Of a stretch of DNA of 64,000 nt, positions 1-11,878 are shown piece by piece. The position numbers and the translations under genes were made by a program. The stretch's first letter is position 1. Every line of letters starts with the position of its first letter. The notes below the pieces were generated by a model. That model was not told where the DNA came from, ran no database searches, and saw only the letters and a program-made list of their open reading frames with translations. This stretch comes from Vicingaceae bacterium (GTDB lineage: Bacteria; Bacteroidota; Bacteroidia; Flavobacteriales_E; Vicingaceae), in NCBI GenBank assembly GCA_028245195.1, contig JAOKCF010000003.1:124001-188000 (forward strand). Direction: 5' to 3'.

Positions 1-1
1 T

Positions 2-25
2 CAGGTTACAGAAATTATTGAGTAA
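2..25 (+). CDS. tuf: Elongation factor Tu, C-terminal fragment (partial at window edge)
   Basis: Reads Q-V-T-E-I-I-E-stop, the typical EF-Tu C-terminus, directly upstream of trnW-secE-nusG. Confidence 0.8.
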   Translation, partial: QVTEIIE

Positions 26-47
26 TCAATATATAAAGTAAAGTTAG

Positions 48-80
48 AAAAGGTGTTGGTCTTTAGGTCAACACCTTTTC
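48..80 (+). terminator. Hairpin after tuf
   Basis: AAAAGGTGTTG ... CAACACCTTTT, 11-bp stem with a short loop. Confidence 0.75.
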
Positions 81-96
81 GCGACTTTTAAAATTT

Positions 97-169
97 ACGG
101 GTGTAGCTCAATTGGTAGAGTAGTGGTCTCCAAAACCATTGGCTGGGAGTTCGAGTCTCTCCACCCGTG
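97..169 (+). tRNA. trnW: tRNA-Trp (CCA)
   Basis: Cloverleaf: ACGGGTG/CACCCGT acceptor, GCTC..GAGT D arm, anticodon loop CTCCAAA, GGGAG-TTCGAGT-CTCTC T arm; position between tuf and secE. Confidence 0.95.
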
Positions 170-186
170 CAGAGAATAATAAAATT

Positions 187-378
187 ATGTCGAAGTTAAG
201 AACATACATAGAAGAATCAACTGACGAATTACTGAATAAGGTAAGCTGGCCAACTTGGAGCGAACTTCAAAGTAGTGGAGTTGTAGTGATGATTGCTTCG
301 ATTATCATTTCTCTGATTATTTTTTTGATGGACTCTACTTTTAGTACGTTGATGGAAAAGATCTACGAAATCATTTAA
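187..378 (+). CDS. secE: Preprotein translocase subunit SecE
   Basis: MSKLRTYIEESTDELLNKVSWPTWSELQ, single TM, syntenic with nusG. The supplied ORF start at 139 lies inside the tRNA, so ATG 187 is preferred. Confidence 0.93.
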   Translation: MSKLRTYIEESTDELLNKVSWPTWSELQSSGVVVMIASIIISLIIFLMDSTFSTLMEKIYEII

Positions 379-396
379 GACTGATACGAGATAAAC

Positions 397-951
397 ATGA
401 GCGAGAATAACAACAAAAAGTGGTACGTCGTAAGAGCGATTAGCGGAAAAGAGAAAAAGGTAAAACTTTATATCGAAGACGAAATCAATCGATTGAAATT
501 AGGAGACTATGTTAGTCAAATATTAATTCCAACAGAAAAGGTTTATCAGATTAGAAATGGAAAGAAGGTAAGCAAGGAGAGAAGTTTTTTTCCTGGTTAC
601 ATTCTTATTGAAGCTAATTTAGTTGGAGAAATACCTCACTTAATTCAAAAGACAACCAATGTGATTGGCTTTTTAGGTGCGAAGAAAAGAGGAGAACCGC
701 TTCCCTTAAGACAATCTGAGGTTAATAGAATCTTAGGTAAGGTTGATGAATTGGCAGAAAGTGAGGAAGAAATGAATATACCATTCATTGTTGGAGAATC
801 TATTAAAGTTATAGATGGCCCTTTCAATGGTTTTAATGGTAGTATAGAAGAAATAAACGAAGAGAAGAAAAAGTTAATGGTAATGGTGAAGATTTTCGGA
901 AGAAAGCAGCCATTGGAATTAAGTTTCCTTCAAGTAGAAAAAGAATCATAA
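397..951 (+). CDS. nusG: Transcription termination/antitermination protein NusG
   Basis: KWYVVRAISGKEKKV N-terminus, KOW motif (IDGPFNGFNGSIEEI), synteny. Confidence 0.97.
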   Translation: MSENNNKKWYVVRAISGKEKKVKLYIEDEINRLKLGDYVSQILIPTEKVYQIRNGKKVSKERSFFPGYILIEANLVGEIPHLIQKTTNVIGFLGAKKRGEPLPLRQSEVNRILGKVDELAESEEEMNIPFIVGESIKVIDGPFNGFNGSIEEINEEKKKLMVMVKIFGRKQPLELSFLQVEKES

Positions 952-973
952 CAGACATTATAAATAGCAAGCA

Positions 974-1411
974 ATGGCTAAAGAAATTAGTGGAATAATC
1001 AAATTACAGATCAGAGGTGGAGCAGCAAATCCATCTCCTCCAGTTGGACCTGCATTAGGTGCGAAAGGGGTGAATATTATGGATTTCTGTAAGCAGTTCA
1101 ACGGAAGAACTCAAGATAAAGCTGGTAAGGTTTTACCTGTAGTTATCACTGTATATGGTGATAAGTCTTTTGATTTTGTAATAAAAACTCCTCCTGCAGC
1201 GGTTCAGTTGTTAGAGAAAGCTAAAATTAAGTCTGGTTCACCGGAGTCAAATCGGAAAAAAGTTGCTTCTGTGACTTGGAATCAAATTAAAGAGATAGCA
1301 GAGGATAAAATGGAAGACCTTAATGCTTTTAAAATGTCTTCAGCAATGAGTATGGTTGCAGGAACGGCAAGAAGTATGGGAATTACAGTTAAAGGACCAA
1401 AACCTGAATAG
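974..1411 (+). CDS. rplK: 50S ribosomal protein L11
   Basis: [28 protein letters not shown] motif. Confidence 0.98.
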   Translation: MAKEISGIIKLQIRGGAANPSPPVGPALGAKGVNIMDFCKQFNGRTQDKAGKVLPVVITVYGDKSFDFVIKTPPAAVQLLEKAKIKSGSPESNRKKVASVTWNQIKEIAEDKMEDLNAFKMSSAMSMVAGTARSMGITVKGPKPE

Positions 1412-1431
1412 TCAGGTTAAAATAAAGAAAC

Positions 1432-2121
1432 ATGGCAACATTGACTAAAAAGCGTAAAGACGCTGTAGCAAAGATTGAAAAGGATAAATTATATTCTTTA
1501 AAAGAAGCTTCTTCATTAGTGAAGGAGTTAGCAACCACTAAGTTTGATTCATCCGTTGATTTAAGTGTTAGATTGGGAGTTGATCCAAGAAAAGCAAATC
1601 AAATGGTTAGAGGAACTGTTACTTTACCTCATGGTGTAGGTAAAACAGTAACTGTTTTAGCTTTGGTTACTCCAGATAAGGAAGCAGAGGCTAGAGAGGC
1701 CGGAGCTGACTATGTTGGTTTGGATAAATACGTAGATAAAATCAAAGGTGGTTGGACTGACGTTGATGTTATTGTAACTATGCCAAGTGTAATGGGTAAA
1801 GTTGGAGCTTTAGGTCGAGTATTAGGGCCAAGAGGTTTAATGCCTAACCCAAAGTCGGGTACTGTAACTATGGATGTAGGAAAAGCAGTTGCTGATGTAA
1901 AAGGCGGTAAGATAGATTTTAAGGTTGATAAGTATGGAATTATCCACTCATCAGTTGGAAGAGTTTCATTTGATGCTGATCAAATTAAAGAGAATGCTGC
2001 AGAAATGCTTCAAACTATTAACAAGTTAAAGCCAGCAGCTTCAAAAGGAATTTACGTAAAAAGTATTTGTATGTCAGGAACAATGACTCCAGGTATTCAC
2101 GTTGACCCAAAAGACATTTAG
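1432..2121 (+). CDS. rplA: 50S ribosomal protein L1
   Basis: [16 protein letters not shown] motif; synteny. Confidence 0.98.
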   Translation: MATLTKKRKDAVAKIEKDKLYSLKEASSLVKELATTKFDSSVDLSVRLGVDPRKANQMVRGTVTLPHGVGKTVTVLALVTPDKEAEAREAGADYVGLDKYVDKIKGGWTDVDVIVTMPSVMGKVGALGRVLGPRGLMPNPKSGTVTMDVGKAVADVKGGKIDFKVDKYGIIHSSVGRVSFDADQIKENAAEMLQTINKLKPAASKGIYVKSICMSGTMTPGIHVDPKDI

Positions 2122-2156
2122 ACGACTAATTATTCATCATTCTATTCTATTTAGAA

Positions 2157-2678
2157 ATGACAAAACAAGAAAAGCACGAAATCGTAAAGAACTTATTAGC
2201 TAAGTTAAATGAAAATAATATTTTTTATTTAGCTGATATATCTGAATTAGATGCAGAAACTTCTACTAAGCTTAGAAGGATGGCATTTAAAAGAGATGTT
2301 TCTTTAAACGTTGTAAAAAATACATTATTAAGAAAGGCTTTAGAGGCTGCTGAAGGTAGCTACGAAGAATTTTACGATGTATTAAAAGGAAATACATCTA
2401 TTCTATTTTCAGAAGTAGGAAATGCACCGGCAAAACTTATTCAAGAATTTAGGAAGAAAAACAAAAAGCCTATATTAAAAGGAGCTTATATTGAAGAAGC
2501 TATTTTTATTGGTGATGATAAAATTGACACTCTTGCTCAGATTAAATCTAAGGAAGAACTTATCGGCGATATTATTACTCTTCTTCAGTCTCCTGCGAAA
2601 AATGTTCTTTCTGCCCTTCAATCAGGCGGATCTACTATTGCAGGTTTAGTTCAAACACTTTCTGAGAAGAAAGCATAA
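2157..2678 (+). CDS. rplJ: 50S ribosomal protein L10
   Basis: L10 sequence pattern, position between rplA and rplL. Confidence 0.97.
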   Translation: MTKQEKHEIVKNLLAKLNENNIFYLADISELDAETSTKLRRMAFKRDVSLNVVKNTLLRKALEAAEGSYEEFYDVLKGNTSILFSEVGNAPAKLIQEFRKKNKKPILKGAYIEEAIFIGDDKIDTLAQIKSKEELIGDIITLLQSPAKNVLSALQSGGSTIAGLVQTLSEKKA

Positions 2679-2732
2679 ATTGTGTACGCACTCTCAATTC
2701 ATATAAATTAAACAAACAAAAAACAAAATAAA

Positions 2733-3107
2733 ATGGCGGATTTAAAAGCGCTTGCTGAAGAGTTAGTAAACTTGACAGTAAAAGATGTAAACGAATTAGC
2801 AACTATCCTTAAGGATGAGTATGGCATTGAGCCTGCTGCTGCTGCTGTAGCAATGGCTGGTCCTGCTGCTGGTGGCGATTCTGCTGCTGAAGAGAAAACT
2901 GAATTTGATGTGATCTTGAAAGCTGCAGGTGGATCTAAATTGGCAGTTGTCAAATTAGTTAAGGAATTAACTGGTTTAGGTCTTAAAGAAGCAAAAGAAT
3001 TAGTTGACGGAGCACCAAAAGCATTGAAAGAAGGTGTTTCTAAAGACGAAGCAGAAGGTCTTAAATCTCAATTAGAAGAGGCTGGAGCTGAAGTTGAGCT
3101 TAAGTAA
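2733..3107 (+). CDS. rplL: 50S ribosomal protein L7/L12
   Basis: [48 protein letters not shown]. Confidence 0.98.
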   Translation: MADLKALAEELVNLTVKDVNELATILKDEYGIEPAAAAVAMAGPAAGGDSAAEEKTEFDVILKAAGGSKLAVVKLVKELTGLGLKEAKELVDGAPKALKEGVSKDEAEGLKSQLEEAGAEVELK

Positions 3108-3132
3108 TAAAAGCTTCAACTAGTAATGTTTA

Positions 3133-3176
3133 GGTTTAGATCTCACCCCGATTATTATCGGGGTGAGGACTAAACC
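3133..3176 (+). terminator. Strong two-tier hairpin between rplL and rpoB (attenuator/partial terminator or processing site)
   Basis: Outer GGTTTAG/CTAAACC and inner CTCACCCCGAT-TATT-ATCGGGGTGAG, with only a small internal mismatch. Confidence 0.6.
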
Positions 3177-3217
3177 CTTTTATGTTTATATCTAAGTACT
3201 AATAAACACTCCTTCAG

Positions 3218-6200
3218 ATGGCTAAAGCATCATTATCAAAATTGCAAAATAGAGTAAGTTTTGCATCCATAAAAAATAAATTAGAGTATCCTGATTTTCT
3301 AGATATACAATTACAGTCTTTTCAGGATTTCTTCCAATTAGATACTTCTCCTGAGTTTAGAGACACAGAAGGTCTATATAGAGTTTTTAGTGAAAACTTC
3401 CCAATTACTGATGCTAGAAATCAGTTTGTTTTGGAGTTTTTAGATTATTTTGTTGATCCTCCAAGATATAGCATTGAAGAATGTATTGATAGAGGACTAA
3501 CATACAGTGTACCACTAAAAGCAAAGCTGAAGTTATATTGTACAGATCCGGAGCACGAGGATTTTGAGACAATTGTACAAGATGTTTACTTAGGAACTAT
3601 TCCTTACATGACTCCAAAAGGAACATTCCTTGTGAATGGCGCTGAAAGAGTTATTGTTTCTCAATTGCACAGGTCGCCGGGAGTATTTTTTGGCCAATCT
3701 CGACATGCTAACGGAACTAAATTATATTCTGCTAGGGTAATCCCTTTCAAGGGTTCTTGGATCGAATTTGCTACAGACATTAATAATGTTATGTATGCTT
3801 ACATCGATAGAAAGAAAAAACTTCCCGTTACTACTTTACTTAGAGCTATAGGCTATGAGTTTGATAAGGATATATTAGATATTTTTAACTTAGCTGACGA
3901 AATTAAAGTAAGTAAGGCTGCAGTAAAAAGAGTTCAAGGAAGAAAGTTAGCTGCAAGAGTTCTTAGAACTTGGGTAGAGGATTTTGTTGATGAGGATACT
4001 GGAGAAGTTGTTTCAATCGAGCGGAATGAGGTAGTTATCGATCGTGAGACAATTATAGAAAAGGAACATATAGATGCAATATTGGAGTCTGGGACTAAAA
4101 CAATCATCCTGCACAAGGAAGATGTTAATTCTGCTGATTTTGCAATTATTTACAATACATTACAGAAAGATCCTTCGAATTCGGAGAAAGAAGCTGTAGA
4201 ACATATCTATCGTCAACTTAGAAATTCTGAGCCACCAGATGAGGAAACTGCAAGGGGAGTAATTGATAAATTATTTTTCTCTGAGACTCGTTATGACTTA
4301 GGTGAAGTTGGACGTTATAGAATAAATAAAAAATTGGGCTTAAACATTGAGCCTACAACAAAAATCTTAACAAGAGAGGATATCATCTCTATCATTAAGT
4401 ATTTAATTGAGCTAATCAATTCAAAGGCTGATGTTGATGATATCGATCACTTGTCAAACAGAAGAGTAAGAACTGTAGGGGAGCAATTATACAATCAGTT
4501 TGGAGTTGGTTTGGCTAGAATGGCTAGAACGATAAGAGAGCGAATGAACGTTAGAGATAACGAGGTATTTACTCCTGCCGATTTAATTAACGCTAAAACA
4601 CTTTCTGCTGTAATTAATTCTTTCTTTGGAACGAATCAATTATCTCAGTTCATGGATCAAACGAATCCACTCTCTGAAGTTACTCATAAACGAAGAATGT
4701 CGGCACTAGGACCCGGCGGTCTTTCAAGAGAAAGAGCTGGTTTTGAAGTACGTGATGTTCACTATACTCACTACGGAAGACTTTGTCCAATTGAAACACC
4801 TGAAGGACCAAACATTGGTTTGATTTCTTCATTATGTGTGTATGCTAAAGTAAATAGACTAGGGTTTATTGAAACTCCTTACAGAAAGGTAGCTAATAGC
4901 ACTGTTGGATTAAGCGACAAAGAAGTTATTTATTTAAGTGCTGAAGAAGAGGACAAACAAACCATTGCTCAAGCTAATGCAATAATTGGTGACAATGGAA
5001 AATTCCAAACCGAAGTAGTTAAAGCGAGATATGAAGGTGACTTTCCATTAGCGAAGCCAGAGAATGTAACCTTAATGGATGTATCTCCAAACCAAATTGC
5101 ATCTATAGCAGCTTCTTTAATTCCTTTCCTAGAGCATGATGATGCAAACAGGGCCTTAATGGGATCCAACATGCAGCGTCAAGCAGTACCATTATTGCAG
5201 CCAAGTGCTCCAATTGTTGGAACTGGATTGGAAAAACAAGTTGCGATTGATTCACGAGTATTAATTAATGCTGAAGGCACCGGTTTTGTAGAATATGTTG
5301 ATGCAAACAAAATCATTGTTACTTACGAAAGAACTGATGAAGAAGAATTGGTTTCATTTACTGAGCCTACTAAAACATACGTTCTAACAAAGTACAAGAA
5401 AACGAATCAGAGTACAACAATCAACTTGAATCCTATTGTGATGAAGGGAGATAAGGTAACCAAGGGCCAAGTGCTTTGTGAAGGTTATGCTACTCAAGGT
5501 GGTGAGCTTGCTTTAGGTAGAAACTTGAAAGTGGCATTTATGCCATGGAAAGGTTACAATTTTGAGGATGCAATTGTAATTTCTGAGAAAGTTGTTTCTG
5601 AAGATTTATTTACATCTGTTCACGTAGATGAGTTTACACTTGAAGTTAGAGATACGAAAAGAGGCGTTGAAGAATTAACTGCGGATATTCCAAACGTAAG
5701 TGAAGAAGCTACAGCAGATTTAGATGAAAACGGATTGATTAGAATTGGAGCTAAAGTTAAAGAAGGTGACATTCTAATTGGTAAGATTACTCCTAAAGGA
5801 GAGTCTGATCCTACTCCTGAAGAGAAGTTGTTGAGAGCAATTTTTGGTGATAAAGCTGGAGACGTAAAAGATGCTTCATTAAAAGTTCCACCATCAACAA
5901 AAGGTGTTGTTGTAGGTAAGAAGCTTTTTGAAAGAGCAGTGAAAGATAGAAAGTCTAGAGCTGATGAGAAAAACTTAATTGTAAAGTTAGACGAAGAGCA
6001 GAATAAAGAAATTGCTCAGTTGAAAGAAAGATTAGTAGAGAAGTTATATTCTGTGGTAAATGGAAAGACAGCTCAAGGAATTCAGAATTATTACAACGAA
6101 GAATTAATTCCGAAAGGAACTAAATTCACTCAAAAAGTTCTTCAAAGAATAGACGATTTTGCTTTTATTGATTACAAAAACTGGACGACATCTGATGAAT

Positions 6201-7063
6201 TAAACCAGACGATCAAGACAATGTTGCACAATCATAACATGAAAGCAACTGAAATTCAAGGTAAATATAAGCGTAAGAAATATGCGTTAACTGTTGGAGA
6301 TGAGCTTCCTGTTGGAATTATGAAATTGGCTAAAGTGTATTTAGCTAAAAAACGTAAATTGAAAGTAGGTGATAAGATGGCAGGACGTCACGGTAACAAA
6401 GGTATTGTTGCACGAATAGTTCGTCATGAAGATATGCCTTTCTTAGATGATGGAACTCCGGTTGATATAGTATTGAACCCACTTGGTGTACCTTCTCGTA
6501 TGAACCTTGGACAGATTTACGAAACTGTGTTAGGATGGGCAGGTGAAAAGCTAGGTGTTAACTTTGCAACTCCAATTTTTGATGGAGCAACTGCAGACGA
6601 GATTAATACCTATACAGACAGAGCGGGTGTGCCAAGATCAGGAAGAACATTCTTGAAAGATGGTGGAACAGGCGAGCCATTTGATCAGCCGGCTACAGTA
6701 GGTATTATTTACATGTTGAAATTAGGCCACATGGTTGAAGATAAGATGCACGCTAGATCTATCGGACCGTACTCATTAATTACTCAGCAGCCACTTGGTG
6801 GTAAGGCTCAGTTTGGTGGTCAGCGTTTTGGAGAGATGGAAGTTTGGGCATTAGAGGCATTTGGTGCAGCTAATATCCTACAAGAAATCTTGACAATTAA
6901 GTCTGATGACGTTATGGGTAGAGCAAAAGCTTATGAAGCAATTGTGAAAGGTGAAAGTATGCCAGTTCCTGGTATTCCAGAATCATTCAACGTCTTACTT
7001 CATGAACTAAGAGGTCTATGTTTGAACATTACATTGTCTGACAAAGACAAAGTAAGCGTTTAA
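3218..7063 (+). CDS. rpoB: DNA-directed RNA polymerase subunit beta
   Basis: Full-length; [38 protein letters not shown] motif. Confidence 0.99.
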   Translation: MAKASLSKLQNRVSFASIKNKLEYPDFLDIQLQSFQDFFQLDTSPEFRDTEGLYRVFSENFPITDARNQFVLEFLDYFVDPPRYSIEECIDRGLTYSVPLKAKLKLYCTDPEHEDFETIVQDVYLGTIPYMTPKGTFLVNGAERVIVSQLHRSPGVFFGQSRHANGTKLYSARVIPFKGSWIEFATDINNVMYAYIDRKKKLPVTTLLRAIGYEFDKDILDIFNLADEIKVSKAAVKRVQGRKLAARVLRTWVEDFVDEDTGEVVSIERNEVVIDRETIIEKEHIDAILESGTKTIILHKEDVNSADFAIIYNTLQKDPSNSEKEAVEHIYRQLRNSEPPDEETARGVIDKLFFSETRYDLGEVGRYRINKKLGLNIEPTTKILTREDIISIIKYLIELINSKADVDDIDHLSNRRVRTVGEQLYNQFGVGLARMARTIRERMNVRDNEVFTPADLINAKTLSAVINSFFGTNQLSQFMDQTNPLSEVTHKRRMSALGPGGLSRERAGFEVRDVHYTHYGRLCPIETPEGPNIGLISSLCVYAKVNRLGFIETPYRKVANSTVGLSDKEVIYLSAEEEDKQTIAQANAIIGDNGKFQTEVVKARYEGDFPLAKPENVTLMDVSPNQIASIAASLIPFLEHDDANRALMGSNMQRQAVPLLQPSAPIVGTGLEKQVAIDSRVLINAEGTGFVEYVDANKIIVTYERTDEEELVSFTEPTKTYVLTKYKKTNQSTTINLNPIVMKGDKVTKGQVLCEGYATQGGELALGRNLKVAFMPWKGYNFEDAIVISEKVVSEDLFTSVHVDEFTLEVRDTKRGVEELTADIPNVSEEATADLDENGLIRIGAKVKEGDILIGKITPKGESDPTPEEKLLRAIFGDKAGDVKDASLKVPPSTKGVVVGKKLFERAVKDRKSRADEKNLIVKLDEEQNKEIAQLKERLVEKLYSVVNGKTAQGIQNYYNEELIPKGTKFTQKVLQRIDDFAFIDYKNWTTSDELNQTIKTMLHNHNMKATEIQGKYKRKKYALTVGDELPVGIMKLAKVYLAKKRKLKVGDKMAGRHGNKGIVARIVRHEDMPFLDDGTPVDIVLNPLGVPSRMNLGQIYETVLGWAGEKLGVNFATPIFDGATADEINTYTDRAGVPRSGRTFLKDGGTGEPFDQPATVGIIYMLKLGHMVEDKMHARSIGPYSLITQQPLGGKAQFGGQRFGEMEVWALEAFGAANILQEILTIKSDDVMGRAKAYEAIVKGESMPVPGIPESFNVLLHELRGLCLNITLSDKDKVSV

Positions 7064-7103
7064 TTCAACAATTTAAAGAGATTATTAACATAATAATATA
7101 ATT

Positions 7104-10100
7104 ATGGCTTTTAGAAGAGATAATAAGGAAACAAGTAGATTCTCTATGATTACAATAAGCCTTGCTTCTCCAGAAATGATTTTAGAGAAATCAAATGGAG
7201 AAGTATTGAAGCCGGAGACGATCAACTACAGAACATACAAACCAGAAAGAGATGGTTTATTCTGTGAAAGAATCTTTGGTCCAGTAAAAGATTACGAATG
7301 TCATTGTGGTAAATACAAAAGAATCCGTTACAAGGGAATCGTTTGTGACCGTTGTGGTGTTGAAGTAACAGAGAAGAAGGTACGTAGAGAGAGAATGGGA
7401 CACATTTCATTGGTTGTTCCTGTTGCTCACATTTGGTACTTCAAATCGTTACCAAACAAAATTGGTTACCTTTTAGGATTGCCTACTAAGAAATTAGATA
7501 CTATCATTTATTACGAGCGATATGTTGTAATTAATGCAGGTAAGGCTAAAGATGCCGAAGGCGAGCCAGTGCAATATTTAGATTTCTTAACGGAAGAAGA
7601 ATACTTGGATATTTTGGATACAATGCCAAAAGAAAACATGTATTTAGACGAGAATGATCCAAACAAATTCATCGCAAAGATGGGTGCTGAAGCACTTTTC
7701 GAATTGTTGAAGAGATTGGATTTAGATTCTCTTTCTTACGATTTAAGACACAAAGCGAATACAGAAACTTCTCAGCAAAGAAAGAATGAAGCCTTGAAAA
7801 GACTTCAGGTTGTTGAGGCCTTCAGAGCTGCAAATGGTCATATTGAAAATAGACCTGAGTGGATGATTGTTAAGATTGTTCCTGTTATACCACCAGAATT
7901 ACGTCCATTAGTGCCATTAGATGGTGGTCGTTTCGCAACTTCTGATTTGAATGATTTATATAGAAGAGTAATTATTAGAAACAATCGTTTGAAAAGATTG
8001 ATGGAGATTAAAGCTCCTGAAGTTATATTAAGAAACGAAAAGAGAATGTTGCAGGAAGCTGTGGATTCTTTGTTTGATAACTCAAGAAAATCTTCTGCTG
8101 TTAAAACAGATTCTAACAGAGCGTTAAAATCGTTATCTGATAGTTTAAAAGGAAAATCAGGTCGTTTCAGACAAAACTTACTGGGTAAGAGGGTTGATTA
8201 CTCTGCTCGTTCGGTAATTGTTGTTGGACCAGACTTAAAATTGCATGAATGTGGCATGCCAAAAGATATGGCTGCTGAGCTTTACAAGCCTTTTGTGATT
8301 CGTAAGTTGATTGAAAGAGGTATTGTTAAAACGGTTAAGTCTGCAAAGAAAATCGTTGACAAGAAAGAACCTATCGTTTGGGATATTCTAGAAAATGTAT
8401 TGAAAGGTCACCCAATTCTATTGAACAGGGCTCCTACGCTCCACAGATTAGGTATTCAGGCTTTCCAGCCAAAACTTATTGAAGGAAAAGCAATTCGACT
8501 TCATCCATTAGTTTGTACTGCATTTAACGCGGATTTTGATGGTGATCAGATGGCGGTTCACTTACCTTTAGGTAACGCTGCAATCTTAGAAGCTCAATTG
8601 TTAATGTTAGCTTCTCACAATATTCTTAACCCTGCCAATGGTTCTCCGATTACGGTGCCATCTCAGGATATGGTATTAGGTCTTTATTATTTGACCAAAG
8701 AAAGAGTTACTGACGAAATAAAAACCATTAAAGGTGAAGGCAAGTTTTTCTACTCTCCTGAAGAAGTTATTATCGCTAATAACGAAGGGCGATTAGATAT
8801 TCATGCTAAAATCAAAGTAAACATTACCAAGAACGGCGAAACAAAATTAATTGATACCACTTGTGGTAGAGTTATTTTTAATGAGCATGTTCCAGCAGAG
8901 GTCCCGTATATCAATGATTTATTGACGAAGAAATCGTTAAGAGATATTATTGGAGATATTCTGAAAGTAGCAGGTACTGCAAAAACAGCGAACTTCCTAG
9001 ATGAGATTAAGACCCTAGGGTATAATATGTCATTTAAAGGTGGTCTATCATTTAATTTGGAGGATGTAATTGTTCCACCAGAGAAAGAAGAAATGATGGA
9101 AAAGGCAAATCAACAAGTAAAAGAGGTTTGGGATAATTATAACATGGGATTCATTACGAATAACGAGCGTTATAACCAAATCATTGATATTTGGACACAT
9201 ACAAATACTAGATTGACCAATACGGTTATGAGTCGTTTGAAAAACGATAACCAAGGTTTCAATTCAGTTTATATGATGTTTGATTCTGGTGCGAGGGGTT
9301 CTAAAGAGCAAATTCGTCAGCTTTCGGGAATGAGGGGATTGATGGCTAAGCCACAGAAATCCGGGTCTACAGGTCAAGAAATTATTGAAAATCCAATTCT
9401 TTCTAACTTTAAAGAAGGTCTTTCTATTCTTGAGTACTTTATTTCTACTCACGGTGCACGTAAAGGTTTGGCCGATACAGCATTGAAAACGGCAGATGCG
9501 GGTTACTTAACAAGAAGATTGGTAGATGTTTCTCAGGATGTTGTTATTTCAGAGGTAGATTGTGGAACCTTAAGAGGTGTTACAATTTCTGCTTTAATGA
9601 AGAACGATGACGAGGTAGAATCACTTTACGATAGAATCCTTGGTCGAGTTACTGTTCACGATGTATATCATCCTAATTCTGGTGATTTAATTATCGGATC
9701 TGGAGAAGAAGTTACAGAAGAAGTTGCTAGAATAATAGAAGACTCTCCAATTGATGAAGTTGAAATGAGATCTGTACTTTCATGTGAATTGAAAAGAGGA
9801 GTTTGTTCAAAGTGTTATGGTAGAAGTTTGGCGACAGGCCGAATGACTCAAAAAGGGGAATCTGTTGGTGTTATTGCTGCTCAGTCTATTGGTGAGCCGG
9901 GTACACAGTTAACACTTCGTACATTCCACGTTGGGGGTACTGCTTCTAAAATTGCTGATGACTCTAGAGTTGAAGCAAAATATGATGGTATCTTAGAGAT
10001 AGATGAACTTAGAACAGTTGCAGGTGAAGATAGAGATGGAAAGAAGATTTCTATTGTTGTTGGACGTTCAGCTGAAGCAAGAATTTTAGATCCAAAGACT

Positions 10101-11423
10101 AATATTGCCTTAATGACTGCTGTAATTCCTTACGGTTCTGTGTTAGTGGCTAAAGAAGGTGCTAAGGTGAAAAAAGGAGAATTGATTTGTTATTGGGATC
10201 CATATAACGCATTGATTATTGCGGAAGTTCCCGGAACAATTTCTTTTGAAAACTTAGTAGATAGCATTACTTACAAAGAAGAATCGGATGAGCAAACTGG
10301 TTTTACAGAGAAGGTAATTATTGAATCTAGGGATAAGAAATTAATTCCAGAAATTAAGTTGTTGAACTCTAAAAAGGAAGTAATTAAAACATATAACTTA
10401 CCGGTAGGAGCTCACATCGTAGTTAAGGAAGGAGATAAAATTGAAAGTGGTAGAACATTAGTAAAAATTCCTAGAACTTCAGGTAAATCAGGTGATATTA
10501 CAGGGGGACTTCCAAGGGTAACCGAATTATTTGAAGCAAGAAATCCTTCGAATCCTGCAGTTGTTTCTGAAATTGATGGTATTGTTTCTTTTGGTAAGAT
10601 TAAGAGAGGTAACAGAGAAGTTATTATAGAGTCAAGAACTGGAGAGGTTAAGAAATATCTGATTAACCTATCTAAGCATATCTTAGTGCAGGAGAATGAT
10701 TTCGTTAGAGCGGGAGTTCCATTGTCAGATGGAGCAATTACTCCTGCTGATATATTAGCGATTAAAGGACCTACACAAGTTCAAGAATACTTAGTAAACG
10801 AAGTTCAGGAAGTTTACCGATTACAAGGGGTGAAGATCAATGATAAGCACTTTGAAGTAATCGTGAGACAAATGATGCGTAAAGTAATCATTGAAGATCC
10901 GGGCGATACAAGATTCTTAGAGAAGCAGATTGCAAACAAGTCTGATTTCGCAGTTGAAAATGATTGGATTTTTGGTAAGAAGATTGTTGTTGAGCCAGGT
11001 GAATCTGAAGGTTTAAAAGCAGGACAAATCATCTCTCCACGCAAATTGAGAGAAGAGAACTCTATGTTAAAGCGTCAAGATAAGAAGACGGTTGATGCTA
11101 GAGATGCTGTTCCGGCGACATCAAATTCAGTTCTTCAAGGAATAACAAGAGCATCTTTACAAACTGATAGTTTCATTTCAGCAGCATCTTTCCAGGAAAC
11201 TACGAAAGTATTGAATGAAGCAGCTGTAAATGGTAAGCAAGATACATTAATGGGCTTGAAAGAGAACGTTATTGTTGGTCACTTGATTCCTGCAGGAACA
11301 GGATTGGATGACTACCAAGAGTATGTTGTTGGTTCTAACGAAGAGTATGAAATGCTAAAATCTAGAAAAGAAGAAGTAGCTGAGGCAGAAGTTGAAATTG
11401 ACGAAGTAGAAAACGCAGAATAA
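7104..11423 (+). CDS. rpoC: DNA-directed RNA polymerase subunit beta'
   Basis: NADFDGDQM active-site motif, N-terminal Zn-binding [24 protein letters not shown]. Confidence 0.99.
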   Translation: MAFRRDNKETSRFSMITISLASPEMILEKSNGEVLKPETINYRTYKPERDGLFCERIFGPVKDYECHCGKYKRIRYKGIVCDRCGVEVTEKKVRRERMGHISLVVPVAHIWYFKSLPNKIGYLLGLPTKKLDTIIYYERYVVINAGKAKDAEGEPVQYLDFLTEEEYLDILDTMPKENMYLDENDPNKFIAKMGAEALFELLKRLDLDSLSYDLRHKANTETSQQRKNEALKRLQVVEAFRAANGHIENRPEWMIVKIVPVIPPELRPLVPLDGGRFATSDLNDLYRRVIIRNNRLKRLMEIKAPEVILRNEKRMLQEAVDSLFDNSRKSSAVKTDSNRALKSLSDSLKGKSGRFRQNLLGKRVDYSARSVIVVGPDLKLHECGMPKDMAAELYKPFVIRKLIERGIVKTVKSAKKIVDKKEPIVWDILENVLKGHPILLNRAPTLHRLGIQAFQPKLIEGKAIRLHPLVCTAFNADFDGDQMAVHLPLGNAAILEAQLLMLASHNILNPANGSPITVPSQDMVLGLYYLTKERVTDEIKTIKGEGKFFYSPEEVIIANNEGRLDIHAKIKVNITKNGETKLIDTTCGRVIFNEHVPAEVPYINDLLTKKSLRDIIGDILKVAGTAKTANFLDEIKTLGYNMSFKGGLSFNLEDVIVPPEKEEMMEKANQQVKEVWDNYNMGFITNNERYNQIIDIWTHTNTRLTNTVMSRLKNDNQGFNSVYMMFDSGARGSKEQIRQLSGMRGLMAKPQKSGSTGQEIIENPILSNFKEGLSILEYFISTHGARKGLADTALKTADAGYLTRRLVDVSQDVVISEVDCGTLRGVTISALMKNDDEVESLYDRILGRVTVHDVYHPNSGDLIIGSGEEVTEEVARIIEDSPIDEVEMRSVLSCELKRGVCSKCYGRSLATGRMTQKGESVGVIAAQSIGEPGTQLTLRTFHVGGTASKIADDSRVEAKYDGILEIDELRTVAGEDRDGKKISIVVGRSAEARILDPKTNIALMTAVIPYGSVLVAKEGAKVKKGELICYWDPYNALIIAEVPGTISFENLVDSITYKEESDEQTGFTEKVIIESRDKKLIPEIKLLNSKKEVIKTYNLPVGAHIVVKEGDKIESGRTLVKIPRTSGKSGDITGGLPRVTELFEARNPSNPAVVSEIDGIVSFGKIKRGNREVIIESRTGEVKKYLINLSKHILVQENDFVRAGVPLSDGAITPADILAIKGPTQVQEYLVNEVQEVYRLQGVKINDKHFEVIVRQMMRKVIIEDPGDTRFLEKQIANKSDFAVENDWIFGKKIVVEPGESEGLKAGQIISPRKLREENSMLKRQDKKTVDARDAVPATSNSVLQGITRASLQTDSFISAASFQETTKVLNEAAVNGKQDTLMGLKENVIVGHLIPAGTGLDDYQEYVVGSNEEYEMLKSRKEEVAEAEVEIDEVENAE

Positions 11424-11424
11424 G

Positions 11425-11751
11425 ATGGCTGACGATACTAACAATCCTCAAATGAAGGATGGCAAATTAAACATTGAATTGACAGAAGAAGTGGCTGAAG
11501 GAACATATTCCAACTTAGCTATTATCAGTCACTCAAGTTCTGAGTTTGTTTTGGATTTTATTAAAGTTATGCCGGGTTTACCAAAAGCAAAAGTGAAATC
11601 AAGAATTATGATGACACCGCAGCATGCAAAACGTTTGGTTAGAGCTCTACAAGACAATATTCAAAAATTTGAGCAACTGAATGGAGCAATCAAAGAAAGT
11701 GATCAACCTCACTTTCCAATGAACTTCGGAGGTCCTCAAGGAGAAGCTTAA
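11425..11751 (+). CDS. DUF3467-family protein
   Basis: 108 aa, YSNLAIISHSSSEFVLDFIKVMPGLPKAKVKSRIMMTPQHAKRLVRAL; common downstream of rpoC in Bacteroidetes. Confidence 0.8.
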   Translation: MADDTNNPQMKDGKLNIELTEEVAEGTYSNLAIISHSSSEFVLDFIKVMPGLPKAKVKSRIMMTPQHAKRLVRALQDNIQKFEQLNGAIKESDQPHFPMNFGGPQGEA

Positions 11752-11773
11752 TTCTGATTTGAATTAAAATACA

Positions 11774-11804
11774 AAGCCACGCTGAGAAGCGTGGCTTTTT
11801 TTTC
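11774..11804 (+). terminator. Rho-independent terminator after the rpoBC operon
   Basis: AAGCCACGC-TGAGAA-GCGTGGCTT followed by T8. Confidence 0.93.
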
Positions 11805-11878
11805 AAATTTATAAAACCACATGATATTCGGAATGAAAAGTATTATGGATTTATAATTAGGATATTGGGCAGTGTAAT

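Noticed and set aside
139-186. Supplied ORF start of secE inside the tRNA-Trp gene
   Set aside because: Residues before MSKLRTYIEE are the translated tRNA 3' half; ATG at 187 is the plausible start.
2708-2953. Minus-strand ORF opposite rplL
   Set aside because: Antisense shadow of a highly conserved ribosomal gene with low-complexity Ala/Ser content.
9048-9452. Minus-strand ORFs opposite rpoC
   Set aside because: Fully antisense to rpoC, no recognisable domains or upstream signals; typical shadow ORFs.
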